NCBI GenBank assembly: GCA_965116395.1
Contig: OZ220684.1
Location: 2,790,001-2,854,000, forward strand
DNA length: 64,000 nucleotides
Origin: Bin5 sp965116395
GTDB taxonomy: Bacteria; Chloroflexota; Anaerolineae; Caldilineales; Caldilineaceae
Reading direction: 5' to 3'
Shown here: piece by piece, positions 1 to 11,228 of the stretch
How the letters are laid out: each line of letters starts with the position of its first letter
Position numbering within the stretch: position 1 is the stretch's first letter
Program-made: the position numbers and the translations under genes
Notes under the pieces: model-generated
Database searches by the model: none
Seen by the model: only the letters and a program-made list of their open reading frames with translations
Told to the model about the DNA's origin: nothing

Positions 1-2
1 CC

Positions 3-149
3 CTCCTCGCCCTCAACAACCCGCTGGTCCCCGCCCTCCTGCTGGAGATCATCGACCGCTTGGGAAGCCTCTTCCCCGAGGAACAGGCCATCCTGCAGGT
101 CATGCGCGACAACGTAGCCTGGAAGTCCATTGTGCGCCCGGCCGGCTGA
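3..149 (+). CDS. C-terminal end of an unidentified protein (partial)
   Basis: An open frame enters from the left edge and stops at TGA 147-149, giving 48 residues that end in WKSIVRPAG. The composition and codon use match the neighbouring real genes. I do not recognise the family. It lies 63 bp upstream of a HerA-like ATPase on the same strand, so a NurA-like nuclease partner is conceivable from the usual HerA-NurA pairing, but nothing in these residues proves it. Confidence 0.55.
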   Translation, partial: LLALNNPLVPALLLEIIDRLGSLFPEEQAILQVMRDNVAWKSIVRPAG

Positions 150-212
150 GCCCTTTCAATAGCTCTTGGTAATCAGTTTCTCGCTTTCGGCAATCGCGTT
201 TGGGAGAAGTAA

Positions 213-1904
<1,692 letters not shown>

Positions 1905-1923
1905 TTCCCCGCACCGCCCCCGT

Positions 1924-2742
1924 CTAACCATTCGCCTGCAGGGGGCGCCCCCACAACAGCCTGCCCGCGTAACGGTGCGTAATCAAGCCGTCCCCACCGT
2001 CCGCATTGCGCGTCGCAATTTCCGTAAACAGCGCATCAGCCTCTGCCGCTGCTCGCGGGTCCATTCGGTCCCGCGAAAACCCATTGCGCGCATGAATACT
2101 CTCCACCCACTCGCCAATCGGCTGCTGCCATTCGACCGTCTCAGTCTCCGCGCTGCCCATCAACCGGAAAAGCCCCCGCCCCTCCAGCGCAGCCAGAATC
2201 CCCTGCGCACTGTACGGCGCGAACTCCCTGTTCATCGAATAGCGCGCCAGCACCGGCCCCAGCTCTGTCCGCATCCAGTCCGGCCGCTCATGCGCCATCC
2301 CCACTGCAACGAAAACCCCATCCGCCGTCAACAGCCGCGCGAATCGAGGAAACACCACATCCCAGTCGAACCAGTGCATACTGGCACCCGCGGTGATCAG
2401 GCAGTAAGGCGGATCAACAGCCGCCGTTTCAATAGGCCCTTCGATCCAGCGCAAGTTCTGCTGATCTCCGCCCGGCAGCCCTCTGCCCTCCCGCAGAGCC
2501 GCCGCCGAGAAGTCCACCGCATCGACCCGCTCCACCACCCGCGCCAGCGGCCGCGCCACAAACCCGGTCCCGCAACCCGCGTCCAGAACCGCCCGCGGCC
2601 TGCGCTTCGCCGGCAGCAGATCAGCCAGCAGTTCAAACGTCGCCGCCGGATACTGCGGCCGGTACCGGTAAGCCCGCACCACACTCTCGTCCTGAAAAAT
2701 ACTGGAATACTCGAAGCCAAACTGGCCGGGCCGCCCACTCAT
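1924..2742 (-). CDS. class I SAM-dependent methyltransferase
   Basis: A 272-residue small-molecule-type methyltransferase. The SAM-binding motif I is VLDAGCGTGF at about residues 52-61, followed by the acidic strand RVDAVDFSAAALREG. The N-terminal segment with FQDESVVRAYRYRPQYP is typical of the UbiE/YcgJ-like group in which a substrate-binding helix precedes the Rossmann fold. Its start overlaps the stop of the upstream phosphoesterase by four bases (ATGA), so the two are translationally coupled. The substrate cannot be deduced. Confidence 0.85.
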   Translation of the reverse strand: MSGRPGQFGFEYSSIFQDESVVRAYRYRPQYPAATFELLADLLPAKRRPRAVLDAGCGTGFVARPLARVVERVDAVDFSAAALREGRGLPGGDQQNLRWIEGPIETAAVDPPYCLITAGASMHWFDWDVVFPRFARLLTADGVFVAVGMAHERPDWMRTELGPVLARYSMNREFAPYSAQGILAALEGRGLFRLMGSAETETVEWQQPIGEWVESIHARNGFSRDRMDPRAAAEADALFTEIATRNADGGDGLITHRYAGRLLWGRPLQANG

Positions 2743-3533
2743 CGCAGTACCTCCGGCTCACCCCACGATCGTGCCCGGTCCCCCCGCAGAAAGCTGCTGA
2801 TAAACGCCGCCTGCGGATGTTGTACCTCCCATGCCTTCCGCTCAGCCAGTTCCCTGTCATACTCCACAGCCCTGTGCCCCACTCTGTACCCATTCCCATC
2901 CGCCTCCAGCACCGCGTACGTGGCGCGCAAGCTGGGAATTAGCGGATTTCCGATACTGCCCGGATTGACAACATGCACTCCGTTCAGATGAAAATTCTGC
3001 GGCCAGTGCGTATGTCCCACACACACAAGATCCGCCTCGCAGCCCTTTACCCGTTCGCGCATCTCCCCGTCGCTGTACCAGGGCACAAATCCATCACCGT
3101 CGTCTCTCCCCGGCGAAGCATGCACCAGCAATACGCGGCTGCCATTCGGCAGCGTCAGCCTTTCCTCCAGCGGGAGCCCCAACATAAAGGGTAAATGGCC
3201 CCCGGCGGCCATCGCCCCCGCGGTCCACGCAAATGATTCCAGAATCCCAATACAGGCGCGCAGCAACGAAAGGTCCGTCACTTCCTCCACCGGTGTCGCC
3301 AGCGGCCTCGCGCCCGTGGTAAGATAGCGCTCCGAATTGCCCCGCACGTACCGGGCGTTATTCAACGCTCCCAGCCGCTCCATAACCTCCAACGGCTGCG
3401 CGCCGGCTGCCGCCAGGTCCCCCAGAATCCAGTATTCGTCAACGGCTTCCTGCCCGTCAGATGCAATATCGGCAAGCACCGCGTCCAATGCCACGCAGTT
3501 TCCGTGAATGTCTGACAGAATCGCTATCCGCAT
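2739..3533 (-). CDS. metallophosphoesterase, YfcE/MJ0936-type
   Basis: A calcineurin-like phosphoesterase of about 264 residues. The metal ligands are visible in order: LSDIHGN at residues 6-12, ILGDLAAAG, GNSERY, VCVGHTHWPQ and NPGSIGNP. These match the compact family that cleaves phosphodiesters with Mn or Ni. The frame is open for 50 codons upstream, but that part has no family similarity, so I place the start at 3533, where the protein begins MRIAILSDIHG. It is the first gene of a two-gene unit with the methyltransferase. Confidence 0.85.
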   Translation of the reverse strand: MRIAILSDIHGNCVALDAVLADIASDGQEAVDEYWILGDLAAAGAQPLEVMERLGALNNARYVRGNSERYLTTGARPLATPVEEVTDLSLLRACIGILESFAWTAGAMAAGGHLPFMLGLPLEERLTLPNGSRVLLVHASPGRDDGDGFVPWYSDGEMRERVKGCEADLVCVGHTHWPQNFHLNGVHVVNPGSIGNPLIPSLRATYAVLEADGNGYRVGHRAVEYDRELAERKAWEVQHPQAAFISSFLRGDRARSWGEPEVLR

Positions 3534-3746
3534 GATAAGAGAGGGTCTCCAGGCTGTTTTTCCGACCAGGGCATGGCCGCAGTCCGGCCCGCATGCGTCC
3601 GCTACCACTTTGAACTGCACGCAACGCCTTCGTCCCGGCGGGCTGGTGGGAAAGAATATGTTAGAATTATGGCAACCGCACAACTTTCCATTCTAGCACA
3701 TCAACGGAGCATGGGCTCCCCAGCGCAGCAAGGATAACGGCAAGAG

Positions 3747-4829
3747 ATGGCCGCGTCGACCCGTCGCCAGCGTACAAATGGCGCTGCTAAGATCACCGCA
3801 TCGGAAACTGTGGAGCACCATGCTGCCACAATAGAAGCCACTGCGGACGCATCTGCCGCCGACCTTGCCCATCAGATCCAGCTGGCCGCATCCCGCATTC
3901 GCCCTCACATCGTCGAAACACCGCTGCTCCCGTCTCCCGCTCTGTCCGAACGCACCGGCGCCCACGTCTTCCTCAAACTGGAAAACCGCCAGCACACCGG
4001 TTCCTTCAAGCTGCGCGGCGCAACCAACAAGCTGCTAAGCCTCACCGCGGAGGAGCGCGCACGCGGCGTCGTCACCGCATCCACCGGCAACCACGCCTTG
4101 GCCGTGGCCCGCGCCGCCGCCCATCTCGAAATCACCGCTACCATCTACCTGCCGGAAGATGCCTCCCCCCGCAAAATAGAAAAACTGAATGCCTTTCCCG
4201 TTGCGCTCCGCCGCGTGCCCGGCGATGCCCTCAACGCCGAGATCAGCGCCAGAGAAGCCGCCGCGCAAAGCGGCCGGCTCTTCATATCACCCTATAACGA
4301 CCCGCACATCATCGCCGGTCAGGGCACAATCGCCGTCGAGCTGCTATACCAGCAACCCGACCTGGACGCAGTCTTCGTCACCGTCGGCGGCGGCGGGCTC
4401 ATGGGCGGCGTCGCAAGCTATCTCAAAGCATCCGGCCCCGCCGTGCAGACCATAGGCTGCCAGCCCGAAAACTCGGCCGTCATGCTCGCCTCCGTACGCG
4501 CTGGCCGCATCGTCGAAGCCGAGAGCCTGCCGACCCTCTCCGACGGCAGCGCCGGTGGCATCGAACCGCACGCCCTCACCTTCGACCTCTGCCGCGCCCA
4601 TGTCGACCACTGGCTGACCGTCAGCGAGGACGAGATCGCTGCCGCCATGCGCCTCATCTACCATGAAATCGGCGAATGTATCGAAGGCGCCGCCGGCGTA
4701 GCCGTAGCTAGCCTGCTGAAGATGGGAAACCGCGTCGCCGGAAAACGCCTGGCCGTCGTCATCTGCGGCGGCAACGTGGATACAGATACCTGGCAACAGG
4801 TGCTGGAACAAAGAAAACTGGGTGAGTAA
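3747..4829 (+). CDS. threonine/serine dehydratase (PLP fold type II)
   Basis: A 360-residue PLP enzyme of the threonine dehydratase / serine racemase group, which deaminates hydroxy-amino acids. The PLP lysine is in TGSFKLRGA (K88). ASTGNHALA and the phosphate-binding loop VGGGGLMGG are present, and VICGGNVD ends the domain. There is no ACT domain, so this is the short, catabolic or racemase-like form without isoleucine feedback. About 40 residues before the conserved core are low-complexity and may mean that the true start is further in, although no internal ATG is well placed. Confidence 0.85.
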   Translation: MAASTRRQRTNGAAKITASETVEHHAATIEATADASAADLAHQIQLAASRIRPHIVETPLLPSPALSERTGAHVFLKLENRQHTGSFKLRGATNKLLSLTAEERARGVVTASTGNHALAVARAAAHLEITATIYLPEDASPRKIEKLNAFPVALRRVPGDALNAEISAREAAAQSGRLFISPYNDPHIIAGQGTIAVELLYQQPDLDAVFVTVGGGGLMGGVASYLKASGPAVQTIGCQPENSAVMLASVRAGRIVEAESLPTLSDGSAGGIEPHALTFDLCRAHVDHWLTVSEDEIAAAMRLIYHEIGECIEGAAGVAVASLLKMGNRVAGKRLAVVICGGNVDTDTWQQVLEQRKLGE

Positions 4830-4865
4830 AGAAGAAATCGTGAGGATAAAGCGAGGAGCTACGCT

Positions 4866-5840
4866 ATGCCGAACCCCTTTCGTCTCGGCTTCCTAAGCCA
4901 CCTGCGCGGCCGCGCCGACGCCGATCAGGCCTACCAAGAAAGCCTCGAGATCTTTGACGCCGCCGACCAGCTCGGCTTTGACGCAATCTGGGTTGCCCAG
5001 CATCATTTCAAAGATCTGGGCGGTATGCTGCCCTCCCCATTCCCATTTCTGGCCGCGGTTGCCGCACGCACGAAGCGCCTGCGCCTGGGCACCTCGATCA
5101 TCGTCCTGCCCTTTGAACATCCTCTGCGCGTCGCCGAAGACGCCGCCGTCGTCGATACCCTCAGCAATGGCCGTCTCGAGCTGGGTGTAGGCAGCGGCAG
5201 CGACGCCGACGAATTCGAAGCCTTCGATATCGACATCAACAGCCGCCATCAGCGCACCACCGCCGCCCTCATCGCCCTCAAAAAAGCCTTAGCCGGCGAA
5301 ATCCTGGGAACGGATGGCCAGCGCCTCCGGCCCCCCGCCCCCACCCTGAACGACCGCCTCTGGCTCAGCGCGCTCAGCATCCGCGGCGCACAGTACGCAG
5401 CTGACAGCGGCGCCGGCCTCCTCCTCAGCCGCTTCGTCGGCAGCGAAGAGCAGGCAGCCGGCCAGGAGCAAGAACCCGTGGCCGTCGCCTTCCGCGAAGC
5501 CTGGGGCGACCGCCCCGCGCCTCCCCGCATCGGCCTCTCGCGCGGCATCTATCTCGGCAGCAATCAGCAGGCCGCCCTCGACGAAATCGAAAAATACGCC
5601 ATGGGAGGCATCCCGCCCGACCTGTCCCCGGAGGGCTACTGCCAGCGCGTCCACATCGCCTACGGCGCACCCGAAGAAGTCGCCGCCCGCCTCGCCGCCG
5701 ACCGCGTCCTCCCCTACACCACCGACCTCATCCTCCAATTCGACCCCATCCACCCACCCCTTGCGAGAATCCTCGAGATGCTCGAACAAGTCGCAACCCA
5801 AGTCGCCCCCGCCCTCGGCTGGCAACCCACGAATCAATAG
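4866..5840 (+). CDS. LLM-class flavin-dependent oxidoreductase
   Basis: A 324-residue luciferase-like monooxygenase. The N terminus LGFLSHLRG, the segment FDAIWVAQHHF, and GTSIIVLPFEHPLRVAEDAAVVDTLSNGRLELGVGSG are the usual flavin-binding TIM-barrel landmarks of the bacterial luciferase family. It lies 36 bp after the dehydratase on the same strand behind GCGAGGAGC, so the pair is probably cotranscribed. The substrate is unknown; members oxidise many organic compounds with reduced flavin. Confidence 0.85.
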   Translation: MPNPFRLGFLSHLRGRADADQAYQESLEIFDAADQLGFDAIWVAQHHFKDLGGMLPSPFPFLAAVAARTKRLRLGTSIIVLPFEHPLRVAEDAAVVDTLSNGRLELGVGSGSDADEFEAFDIDINSRHQRTTAALIALKKALAGEILGTDGQRLRPPAPTLNDRLWLSALSIRGAQYAADSGAGLLLSRFVGSEEQAAGQEQEPVAVAFREAWGDRPAPPRIGLSRGIYLGSNQQAALDEIEKYAMGGIPPDLSPEGYCQRVHIAYGAPEEVAARLAADRVLPYTTDLILQFDPIHPPLARILEMLEQVATQVAPALGWQPTNQ

Positions 5841-5984
5841 GGCCCACTGACTTCCGCCAAAGACCGCCAAAACAAAAAAACAGGACGCCACCAGGCAAAG
5901 TCGAACCGCTCCTCACCCGACACCCCTGTCCCAAAACCATATTCCGCGGCAACCAAAAAAAGCCGTCCCCCGCGCCCTCCGCGA

Positions 5985-6200
5985 ACCAAAAAGGTGTTAA
6001 GGGTCTTCTTCGCGGCCCTTCGTGGAAAAAGAGGTGTTAAAGGTTTTCTTCGCGGTCCTTCGTGGCCCTTAGCGGCCCTTCGTGGAAAAAAGAGGGTGTT
6101 AGGGTTTTCTTCGTGGTCCTTCGTGGTCCTTCGCGGCCCTTCGTGGAAAAAAGAGGGTGTTAAAGGTTTTCTTCGTGGCCTTTCGTGGAGAAAGGTGTCC
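5985..6200 (+). repeat. intergenic repeat family A, locus 1
   Basis: About four imperfect units built on CTTCGTGGCCCTTCGTGG followed by AAAAA-GAGG-TGTTA and a TTTTCTTCG link. The run fills the gap between two genes that point toward each other. The same core occurs at 11.0, 15.2 and 52.6 kb, always in this orientation. The reverse complement is a CCACGAAGGGCC-type run. It is not coding, although it keeps frames open by chance. Confidence 0.8.
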
Positions 6201-6208
6201 CCTACCTC

Positions 6209-7006
6209 CTACCCCAGCCACCGCTTACGCCGCTTATAATGCTTCACATCCCGGTAACTCTTACGCCCGCCCACCTGCGTCAGCCCCAGATAAAACTCCT
6301 TGATATCCGCATTCTCCGCCAACTGCTCCGCCGGCCCATCCAACACAATCCGCCCAGTCTCCATCACATAAGCATGCGCCGCCGACCGTAGCGCAACATT
6401 CGCATTCTGCTCCACCAGCAGCATCGACACACCAGACTCAGCGTTTATCCGCCGGATAACCTCAAAGATCGACTGCACCAGCAGCGGCGCCAGCCCCAGG
6501 CTCGGCTCGTCCATCAGCATCAACTTCGGCTTCGCCATCAGCGCCCGCCCAATCACCACCATCTGCTGCTCCCCGCCCGACAAATAACCGGCCGTACGTC
6601 CGCGGAACTCCGCCAGTCGCGGAAAATAGCCATACACCTCGTCCAGGTCACTCCGTAAGGCCGCGTCGCTCGTCTTGCGGAAAATCGCGCCCGTGCGCAG
6701 ATTCTCCTCGACCGTCAGGTGCTCAAACAACCGCCTCCCCTCCAGCAGCTGAACGATCCCCATCTGCACAATTTCGTCCGGCGACTTCCTGTCGATCCGT
6801 TCGCCGTCCCATTCGATGCTCCCGCGCGTCACCTCACCCTGCTGCGTCCGCAACAGGCCGGAAATCGCCTTGAGCGTCGTCGACTTGCCCGCTCCGTTGG
6901 CGCCCAGCAGCGAGACGATCTCGTTGTCAGGCACTGCCAGCGAGATGCCCCGCAGCACCAGAATCACATCACTATAGACCACTTCGATATTGTTGATCTG
7001 CAGCAT
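6209..7006 (-). CDS. livF: ABC transporter ATP-binding protein, LivF type
   Basis: A 265-residue ATPase subunit of a branched-chain-amino-acid-type (HAAT) importer. It has Walker A GANGAGKST, signature LSGGEQQM, and LMLMDEPSLGLAP as Walker B. The placement of SLGLAPLLVQSIFEVIRRI and the length match LivF rather than LivG. It is the last gene of a minus-strand cluster. A gap of 96 bp to the binding-protein gene suggests cotranscription. Confidence 0.9.
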   Translation of the reverse strand: MLQINNIEVVYSDVILVLRGISLAVPDNEIVSLLGANGAGKSTTLKAISGLLRTQQGEVTRGSIEWDGERIDRKSPDEIVQMGIVQLLEGRRLFEHLTVEENLRTGAIFRKTSDAALRSDLDEVYGYFPRLAEFRGRTAGYLSGGEQQMVVIGRALMAKPKLMLMDEPSLGLAPLLVQSIFEVIRRINAESGVSMLLVEQNANVALRSAAHAYVMETGRIVLDGPAEQLAENADIKEFYLGLTQVGGRKSYRDVKHYKRRKRWLG

Positions 7007-7102
7007 CTGAAATCCAACGAAAAGTGGCCAGAGGGGCGCTCTGTATGCTCTCCCCTGGCCACTATCAACTATCCACTAACCACTACCCACTATCCACTCT
7101 AG

Positions 7103-8467
7103 CTACTCTGACCCCGGCCGCGTATCCGGCAAGGTCACGAAGTCCTGCACCACGACAAAGTCGACACTTCCGTCCTCCATCATCTGCGCCTGCCGGATCT
7201 GCGCTCTGCCGGGCGCACGGTTACTGCCCTCCACATTCATCTCAAACACGCCGGCTGAACTGACTATCCCCATCTGCTGCATAGCCTTGAGGAATTCAGC
7301 CCCGGTCAAGCCGTCAAAGCCGACGTTGTTCATGGCGACGGTCAGAATATCCGCTATCCCGAATACGCTACTGTAAGTGAGCAGATAGGAAAATGCCTTG
7401 TCCGTGTCAGGGTACCCTTTCGCCGCGAAAGTCTCCAGCGCCTGCTGCACACCGGGCGCATCGGTATCGGTCCACCACAGATAAGGGAAGATACCGTAGT
7501 AGCCTACGGCAAGAGGGGCATTCGCGCCCAGGATGTTCAATATATCACGGTTCATACCCCAGTTGACGCTGCCCAGCACCACCTGATCGTAAAATCCAAG
7601 CGCGTGCAGCGTTCCGATGACCTGGGCAACACTGAACGAGATCGACTGCATGTAAATGACATTCGCGCCATTGACGAGCAGATTCTGCAGCTGACCGGTC
7701 ACGTCCGCCGACGGATCAATCGGCTGCTCCTCCAGCGGCAGCACTGTGATGCCCAAAGAATCGGCAAAGGCCAGCGCCTCGGGTGTGGTCGCGCCCGCGC
7801 CGAAGGCGTTCGCCCAACCAATGACACCGACGGTAATCTCATCGCCTGCGCCTTCGGGTTTCATGTCGTCCCAGTTGTCATGCACAAAGCGCAAAAATCC
7901 GGCGAATTGGTCCGAGTAGATCGGCACCAGGCCAACCGTATAGCCGTTGGGCGGCTCATAAAGGGACTGTGCATGGACCCCGGTGGCTATGTTGACGATC
8001 TCGTCCTCGACCACGCGGTCCTTCAACGCGATCGTCGCCGCGCTGTTGGTTGTAAAGATGAACAGGGGTTTCGGTGTCTCAGCGCGGAACTGCTCATAGA
8101 TCTGCACTTCCTGTTCCAGGGCGTACTGCGTGTCCTCCAGCCGCAATTCCAACATCACGCCGCAGACACCGCCTTCCGCGTTAATCTGTTCAATCGCGTC
8201 CTGCGTGCCGCCGATGAAGCCGGTTCCCATCAGCGTTGCCAGCGGCCCGGTCAGCCCCGCCTGCTGGTAGAGTCTGAGGGTCTCACCCTCGTAGCTGTTT
8301 TCGCATCCAATCTCCATCGGCGCCTCTGGTGCCGCCGCCGACTCAGCCTGCGCCGCCGGCGCCGCTTCCTCCTCTGCCGCCATCGGTGCTTCTGCCGGCA
8401 CCGGTGAACAGGCAGCAGCAAGCAAAGCAATGAGCAAAATGCATGTGATAAATAGGTGCTTTTTCAT
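7103..8467 (-). CDS. ABC transporter substrate-binding lipoprotein, LivK type
   Basis: A periplasmic-binding-protein-fold (type 1) lipoprotein of 454 residues. The start at 8467 follows AAAGGAG at the right distance and gives a signal peptide with the lipobox LLAAACS. A short Ala/Glu-rich linker precedes the ligand-binding domain (GLTGPLATLMGTGFIGGTQDAIEQINAEG). It would capture the substrate outside the membrane and deliver it to LivHM. The frame is open for 35 codons upstream, but those lack a signal sequence. The substrate is not deducible from the sequence. Confidence 0.88.
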   Translation of the reverse strand: MKKHLFITCILLIALLAAACSPVPAEAPMAAEEEAAPAAQAESAAAPEAPMEIGCENSYEGETLRLYQQAGLTGPLATLMGTGFIGGTQDAIEQINAEGGVCGVMLELRLEDTQYALEQEVQIYEQFRAETPKPLFIFTTNSAATIALKDRVVEDEIVNIATGVHAQSLYEPPNGYTVGLVPIYSDQFAGFLRFVHDNWDDMKPEGAGDEITVGVIGWANAFGAGATTPEALAFADSLGITVLPLEEQPIDPSADVTGQLQNLLVNGANVIYMQSISFSVAQVIGTLHALGFYDQVVLGSVNWGMNRDILNILGANAPLAVGYYGIFPYLWWTDTDAPGVQQALETFAAKGYPDTDKAFSYLLTYSSVFGIADILTVAMNNVGFDGLTGAEFLKAMQQMGIVSSAGVFEMNVEGSNRAPGRAQIRQAQMMEDGSVDFVVVQDFVTLPDTRPGSE

Positions 8468-8584
8468 GTGGATTTTCTCCTTTGAACTATATTCCTTTTT
8501 CAACTCTTCCCGTAACAACTCAGCCATAGTCAATTCGCGACGCTCAGTAAGGCGAGCCAAAGTGTTTCTCACTAACCCCTATCC

Positions 8585-8800
8585 CCTCCAGTACGCCTGC
8601 GGGCGAGGACGCCCTACGGCGGCTCCGGCCCGCTAAGGCGGGCCTGCGCACCCTTCGCCGCTAAGGCGGCTCAGGGCTGTCGTCGGCAAACCCCCGCCGC
8701 CACCAGGGGCTACGCCCTTTTTTGGCGGTCGGGCCTACGGCCCTCCCTTGTGCGGGGGGACACCTTCCGCAACGCCCCCCTCCAAAACCACGCTTCGCCG
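8585..8800. repeat. GC-rich inverted repeats and dispersed repeat B, copy 1
   Basis: The gap between the binding-protein gene and livM holds nested GC-rich hairpins around CCGCTAAGGCGG. At 8724-8790 it also holds a unit running from GGCGGTCGGGCCT to CTCCAAAACCA. That unit recurs, slightly diverged, at 59513-59579. The hairpins may attenuate or stabilise the polycistronic transcript. No convincing gene is present. Confidence 0.6.
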
Positions 8801-8827
8801 GCGCCGCACAATCCCCCGCAGTTCCCG

Positions 8828-9895
8828 TCAACGTGCAAATGGACGCAGCCGCCACCCTGCTCGCAGAAGCTGCCAGCGGTGCGCCAGTCCCCGCGGCTCA
8901 TAGATCAAAAACAGCATCAGCGCCACCCCGAAAAAGATCGGACGGAACGACGTCAGCAGCTGCCCGGACAGCTCCGGAAAGACCCCCGCCAGCATCCCGC
9001 CCAGCAAGTTGGAGAAATCCTCCAACAACACGATGAAGGCGACGCCCAGAAATGGACCAAGATTCGTGCCGAGGCCGCCAATCACCAGCATCCCCAGAAA
9101 GATAATCGACTCGTTCAGGCTGTAACCAAACTCAGTGCCAACCCCGCGCTGGCTGTGCGCCTTAATCGCGCCCGCCAGGCCCGCCAGCATCGCCGCGATG
9201 AAAAAGGCCCGTAGCTTATACGTGAAAAGATTGACGCCCAGCAGCTCCGCCGCCAAATCGTTGTCCCGCACGCTCACGAATGCCCGCCCCAACCGCGTGC
9301 GCGAAATGTTAAACAGCAGAACAGTCGTAACTAACAGAACGACCAGCGAGATGTAGTAGAAATTACTGACCTCGCCGAAGTTCACCGCGCCCAGCTGTGG
9401 AAGCGGCACTTCGATCGCTCCGTCTGTGCCGCCAAGATACTCCTTAAACGTGTGGCGGCTCAGCCACGGAATGATGAACTGGGCCGCCAGCGTCGCGAAG
9501 GCTAGGTAAAAGCCCTTCACCCGCAGACTCGTCAGGCCGAAGATCAGTCCAATCGCGCCGGCAGCAAGCGCAGCCAGCGGCAACGCGATGAAAAAGGAGA
9601 AACCCGCGTGTATAACCAGCAGCGCCGACGCATAGCCGCCCACCAGCATAAAGGCCGCCTGGCTCAGCGAAATCTGGCCGGTATAGCCGGTCAGGATGTT
9701 CAGACCCTGCACCGCAATGACCGTATACGCGATCTGATTGGCGGTGCTGATCAGGTAGGCATCGCCCCACAGCGGCAGCGTGAATGCCGCCAGCAGGCTG
9801 ATTCCGAGCAGCCAGTAGTGCCAGGGCCGGCGCAACAGCGCCATATCCTGTTCATACGTGCGGTCAAAGTCCCCCGCCGGCCGTAAGATAGCCAC
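8828..9895 (-). CDS. livM: ABC transporter permease, LivM type
   Basis: A 355-residue integral membrane protein of the LivM family with about nine hydrophobic segments. NILTGYTGQISLSQAAFMLVGGYASA and SLRVKGFYLAFATLA are the family hallmarks, and a coupling-helix region appears in GRAFVSVRDNDLAAELLGVN. It starts 3 bp after the stop of livH and pairs with it to form the membrane channel of the importer. Confidence 0.92.
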   Translation of the reverse strand: MAILRPAGDFDRTYEQDMALLRRPWHYWLLGISLLAAFTLPLWGDAYLISTANQIAYTVIAVQGLNILTGYTGQISLSQAAFMLVGGYASALLVIHAGFSFFIALPLAALAAGAIGLIFGLTSLRVKGFYLAFATLAAQFIIPWLSRHTFKEYLGGTDGAIEVPLPQLGAVNFGEVSNFYYISLVVLLVTTVLLFNISRTRLGRAFVSVRDNDLAAELLGVNLFTYKLRAFFIAAMLAGLAGAIKAHSQRGVGTEFGYSLNESIIFLGMLVIGGLGTNLGPFLGVAFIVLLEDFSNLLGGMLAGVFPELSGQLLTSFRPIFFGVALMLFLIYEPRGLAHRWQLLRAGWRLRPFAR

Positions 9896-9898
9896 CGC

Positions 9899-10837
9899 CT
9901 ACACCCTCTCGATTCTCTTCTGCCCGAACAACCCCTCCGGACGAATCAGTAGTACTACCAGCAACAACAGGTAGGGCGCAATTTCGGAAGAGTTCCGCAC
10001 TTCGATCAACCGTGAAGCCTGCACCAGCGCCTGCACCAGCCCAATCGCGAACCCCCCCAACAGCGCGCCCCCCAGTGACTCCAACCCGCCCAGCAGAATC
10101 GCCGGAAACGCGATCAGGGCCACCGTTGATAAATTCAAACTCACACCGCTGACCGTCGCCAGCAGGACGCCGCCCAGTGTAGCGATCACCCCGGCGATGC
10201 CCCACGAAAGACCGAAAACCCGTCTGACCTTGATGCCGACCGCGCGCGCCACCTCGTGGTCCTCGGCCGTCGCCCGCATCGCCAGCCCTGTCTTCGTGCT
10301 GTTGAAAAACCAGATGAACAGAGCGGCCGCCAGCGTCGCCGCCGCAAACGTTGCCACCAGCGTATACTTCAGACGAATGGCATCGCCGAACGCGCCCGGA
10401 AAAGGAATAACCAACACGTCGCTCGGCGAAAACGGCGCCGGGAAGTTGCTCTTCAACTCCACCCCGAAAAGAATCGCAGTTACCCCTTCAATCAGCTGCG
10501 CCAGTCCCAGCGTCATCAGCATGATCGCCAGCAAAGGCTGCCCTGTCATCGGCCGCAGCGCAAAGCGCTCGATCAGCAATCCAATCCCCATCGAGACGAT
10601 CAGCGCCGCGATCAGCGCCGCCCACAACGGCAGGTCGATCACCGCGCCGCCCGCCTCCGCCCCGCCGCCCGTAAACCACCAAGTCAAAAACGCGCCGAAC
10701 ATCACCAGATGTCCGTGCGCAAAGTTGAACACCTCCGACGACTTGTAGATCAGAACGATTCCCAACGCGATCAACCCAATCGTCCCGCCATTGAGAAGTC
10801 CTGTCACAAACTGTTGCGGTACCAGCGGCCAATTCAT
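9899..10837 (-). CDS. livH: ABC transporter permease, LivH type
   Basis: A 312-residue membrane protein. The N terminus GLLNGGTIGLIALGIVLIYKSSEVFNFAHGHLVMFGAFL carries the LivH-type motif, and the coupling loop is AMRATAEDHEVARAVGIKVRRVFGLSW. It lies directly before livM, with only 3 bp between them. It is separated from the upstream acyl-CoA synthetase by about 390 bp of repeat-bearing DNA. Confidence 0.92.
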   Translation of the reverse strand: MNWPLVPQQFVTGLLNGGTIGLIALGIVLIYKSSEVFNFAHGHLVMFGAFLTWWFTGGGAEAGGAVIDLPLWAALIAALIVSMGIGLLIERFALRPMTGQPLLAIMLMTLGLAQLIEGVTAILFGVELKSNFPAPFSPSDVLVIPFPGAFGDAIRLKYTLVATFAAATLAAALFIWFFNSTKTGLAMRATAEDHEVARAVGIKVRRVFGLSWGIAGVIATLGGVLLATVSGVSLNLSTVALIAFPAILLGGLESLGGALLGGFAIGLVQALVQASRLIEVRNSSEIAPYLLLLVVLLIRPEGLFGQKRIERV

Positions 10838-11019
10838 CGTCGTAGCTTGTCGTTAGCGACTAGAAGTCGTTGAAATTCGGCAAAAACCATAGAAAATGTG
10901 ACCCATGCAGCACGTCTGCGGGCAGCCATGGCCCGTTTCTCCCCCGATACCCCTGTTCTACGCCCAAAGTCTACGCCCAAAGTCTGCAACCACCATCTGC
11001 GGCGCCAAAAGTGTCCTCC

Positions 11020-11180
11020 GTGGAAAAAGGTGTAGCCGTTGCAGTTCTGAAGTTGCAGTTGCCGTTCTTCGCGGCCCTTCGTGGTCCTTCGCGGCCCTTC
11101 GTGGACAAAAGGTCTTGCCGTTGACCTTCTGCAGTAGCCTTTCCAGCAGTTGCCGTTCTCCGCGCCCCTTCGTGGACAGT
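11020..11180 (+). repeat. intergenic repeat family A, locus 2
   Basis: The gap 10838-11228 holds a short run of the family A core: TTCGCGGCCCTTCGTGGTCC is repeated, flanked by GTTGCAGTTGCCG links that also appear at 52.6 kb. No gene is seen. It interrupts the liv cluster between livH and the synthetase. Confidence 0.75.
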
Positions 11181-11228
11181 GAACGCATCAGACCGGCCAA
11201 CACAGCCCCCCGCAGTGAAAACTACCCA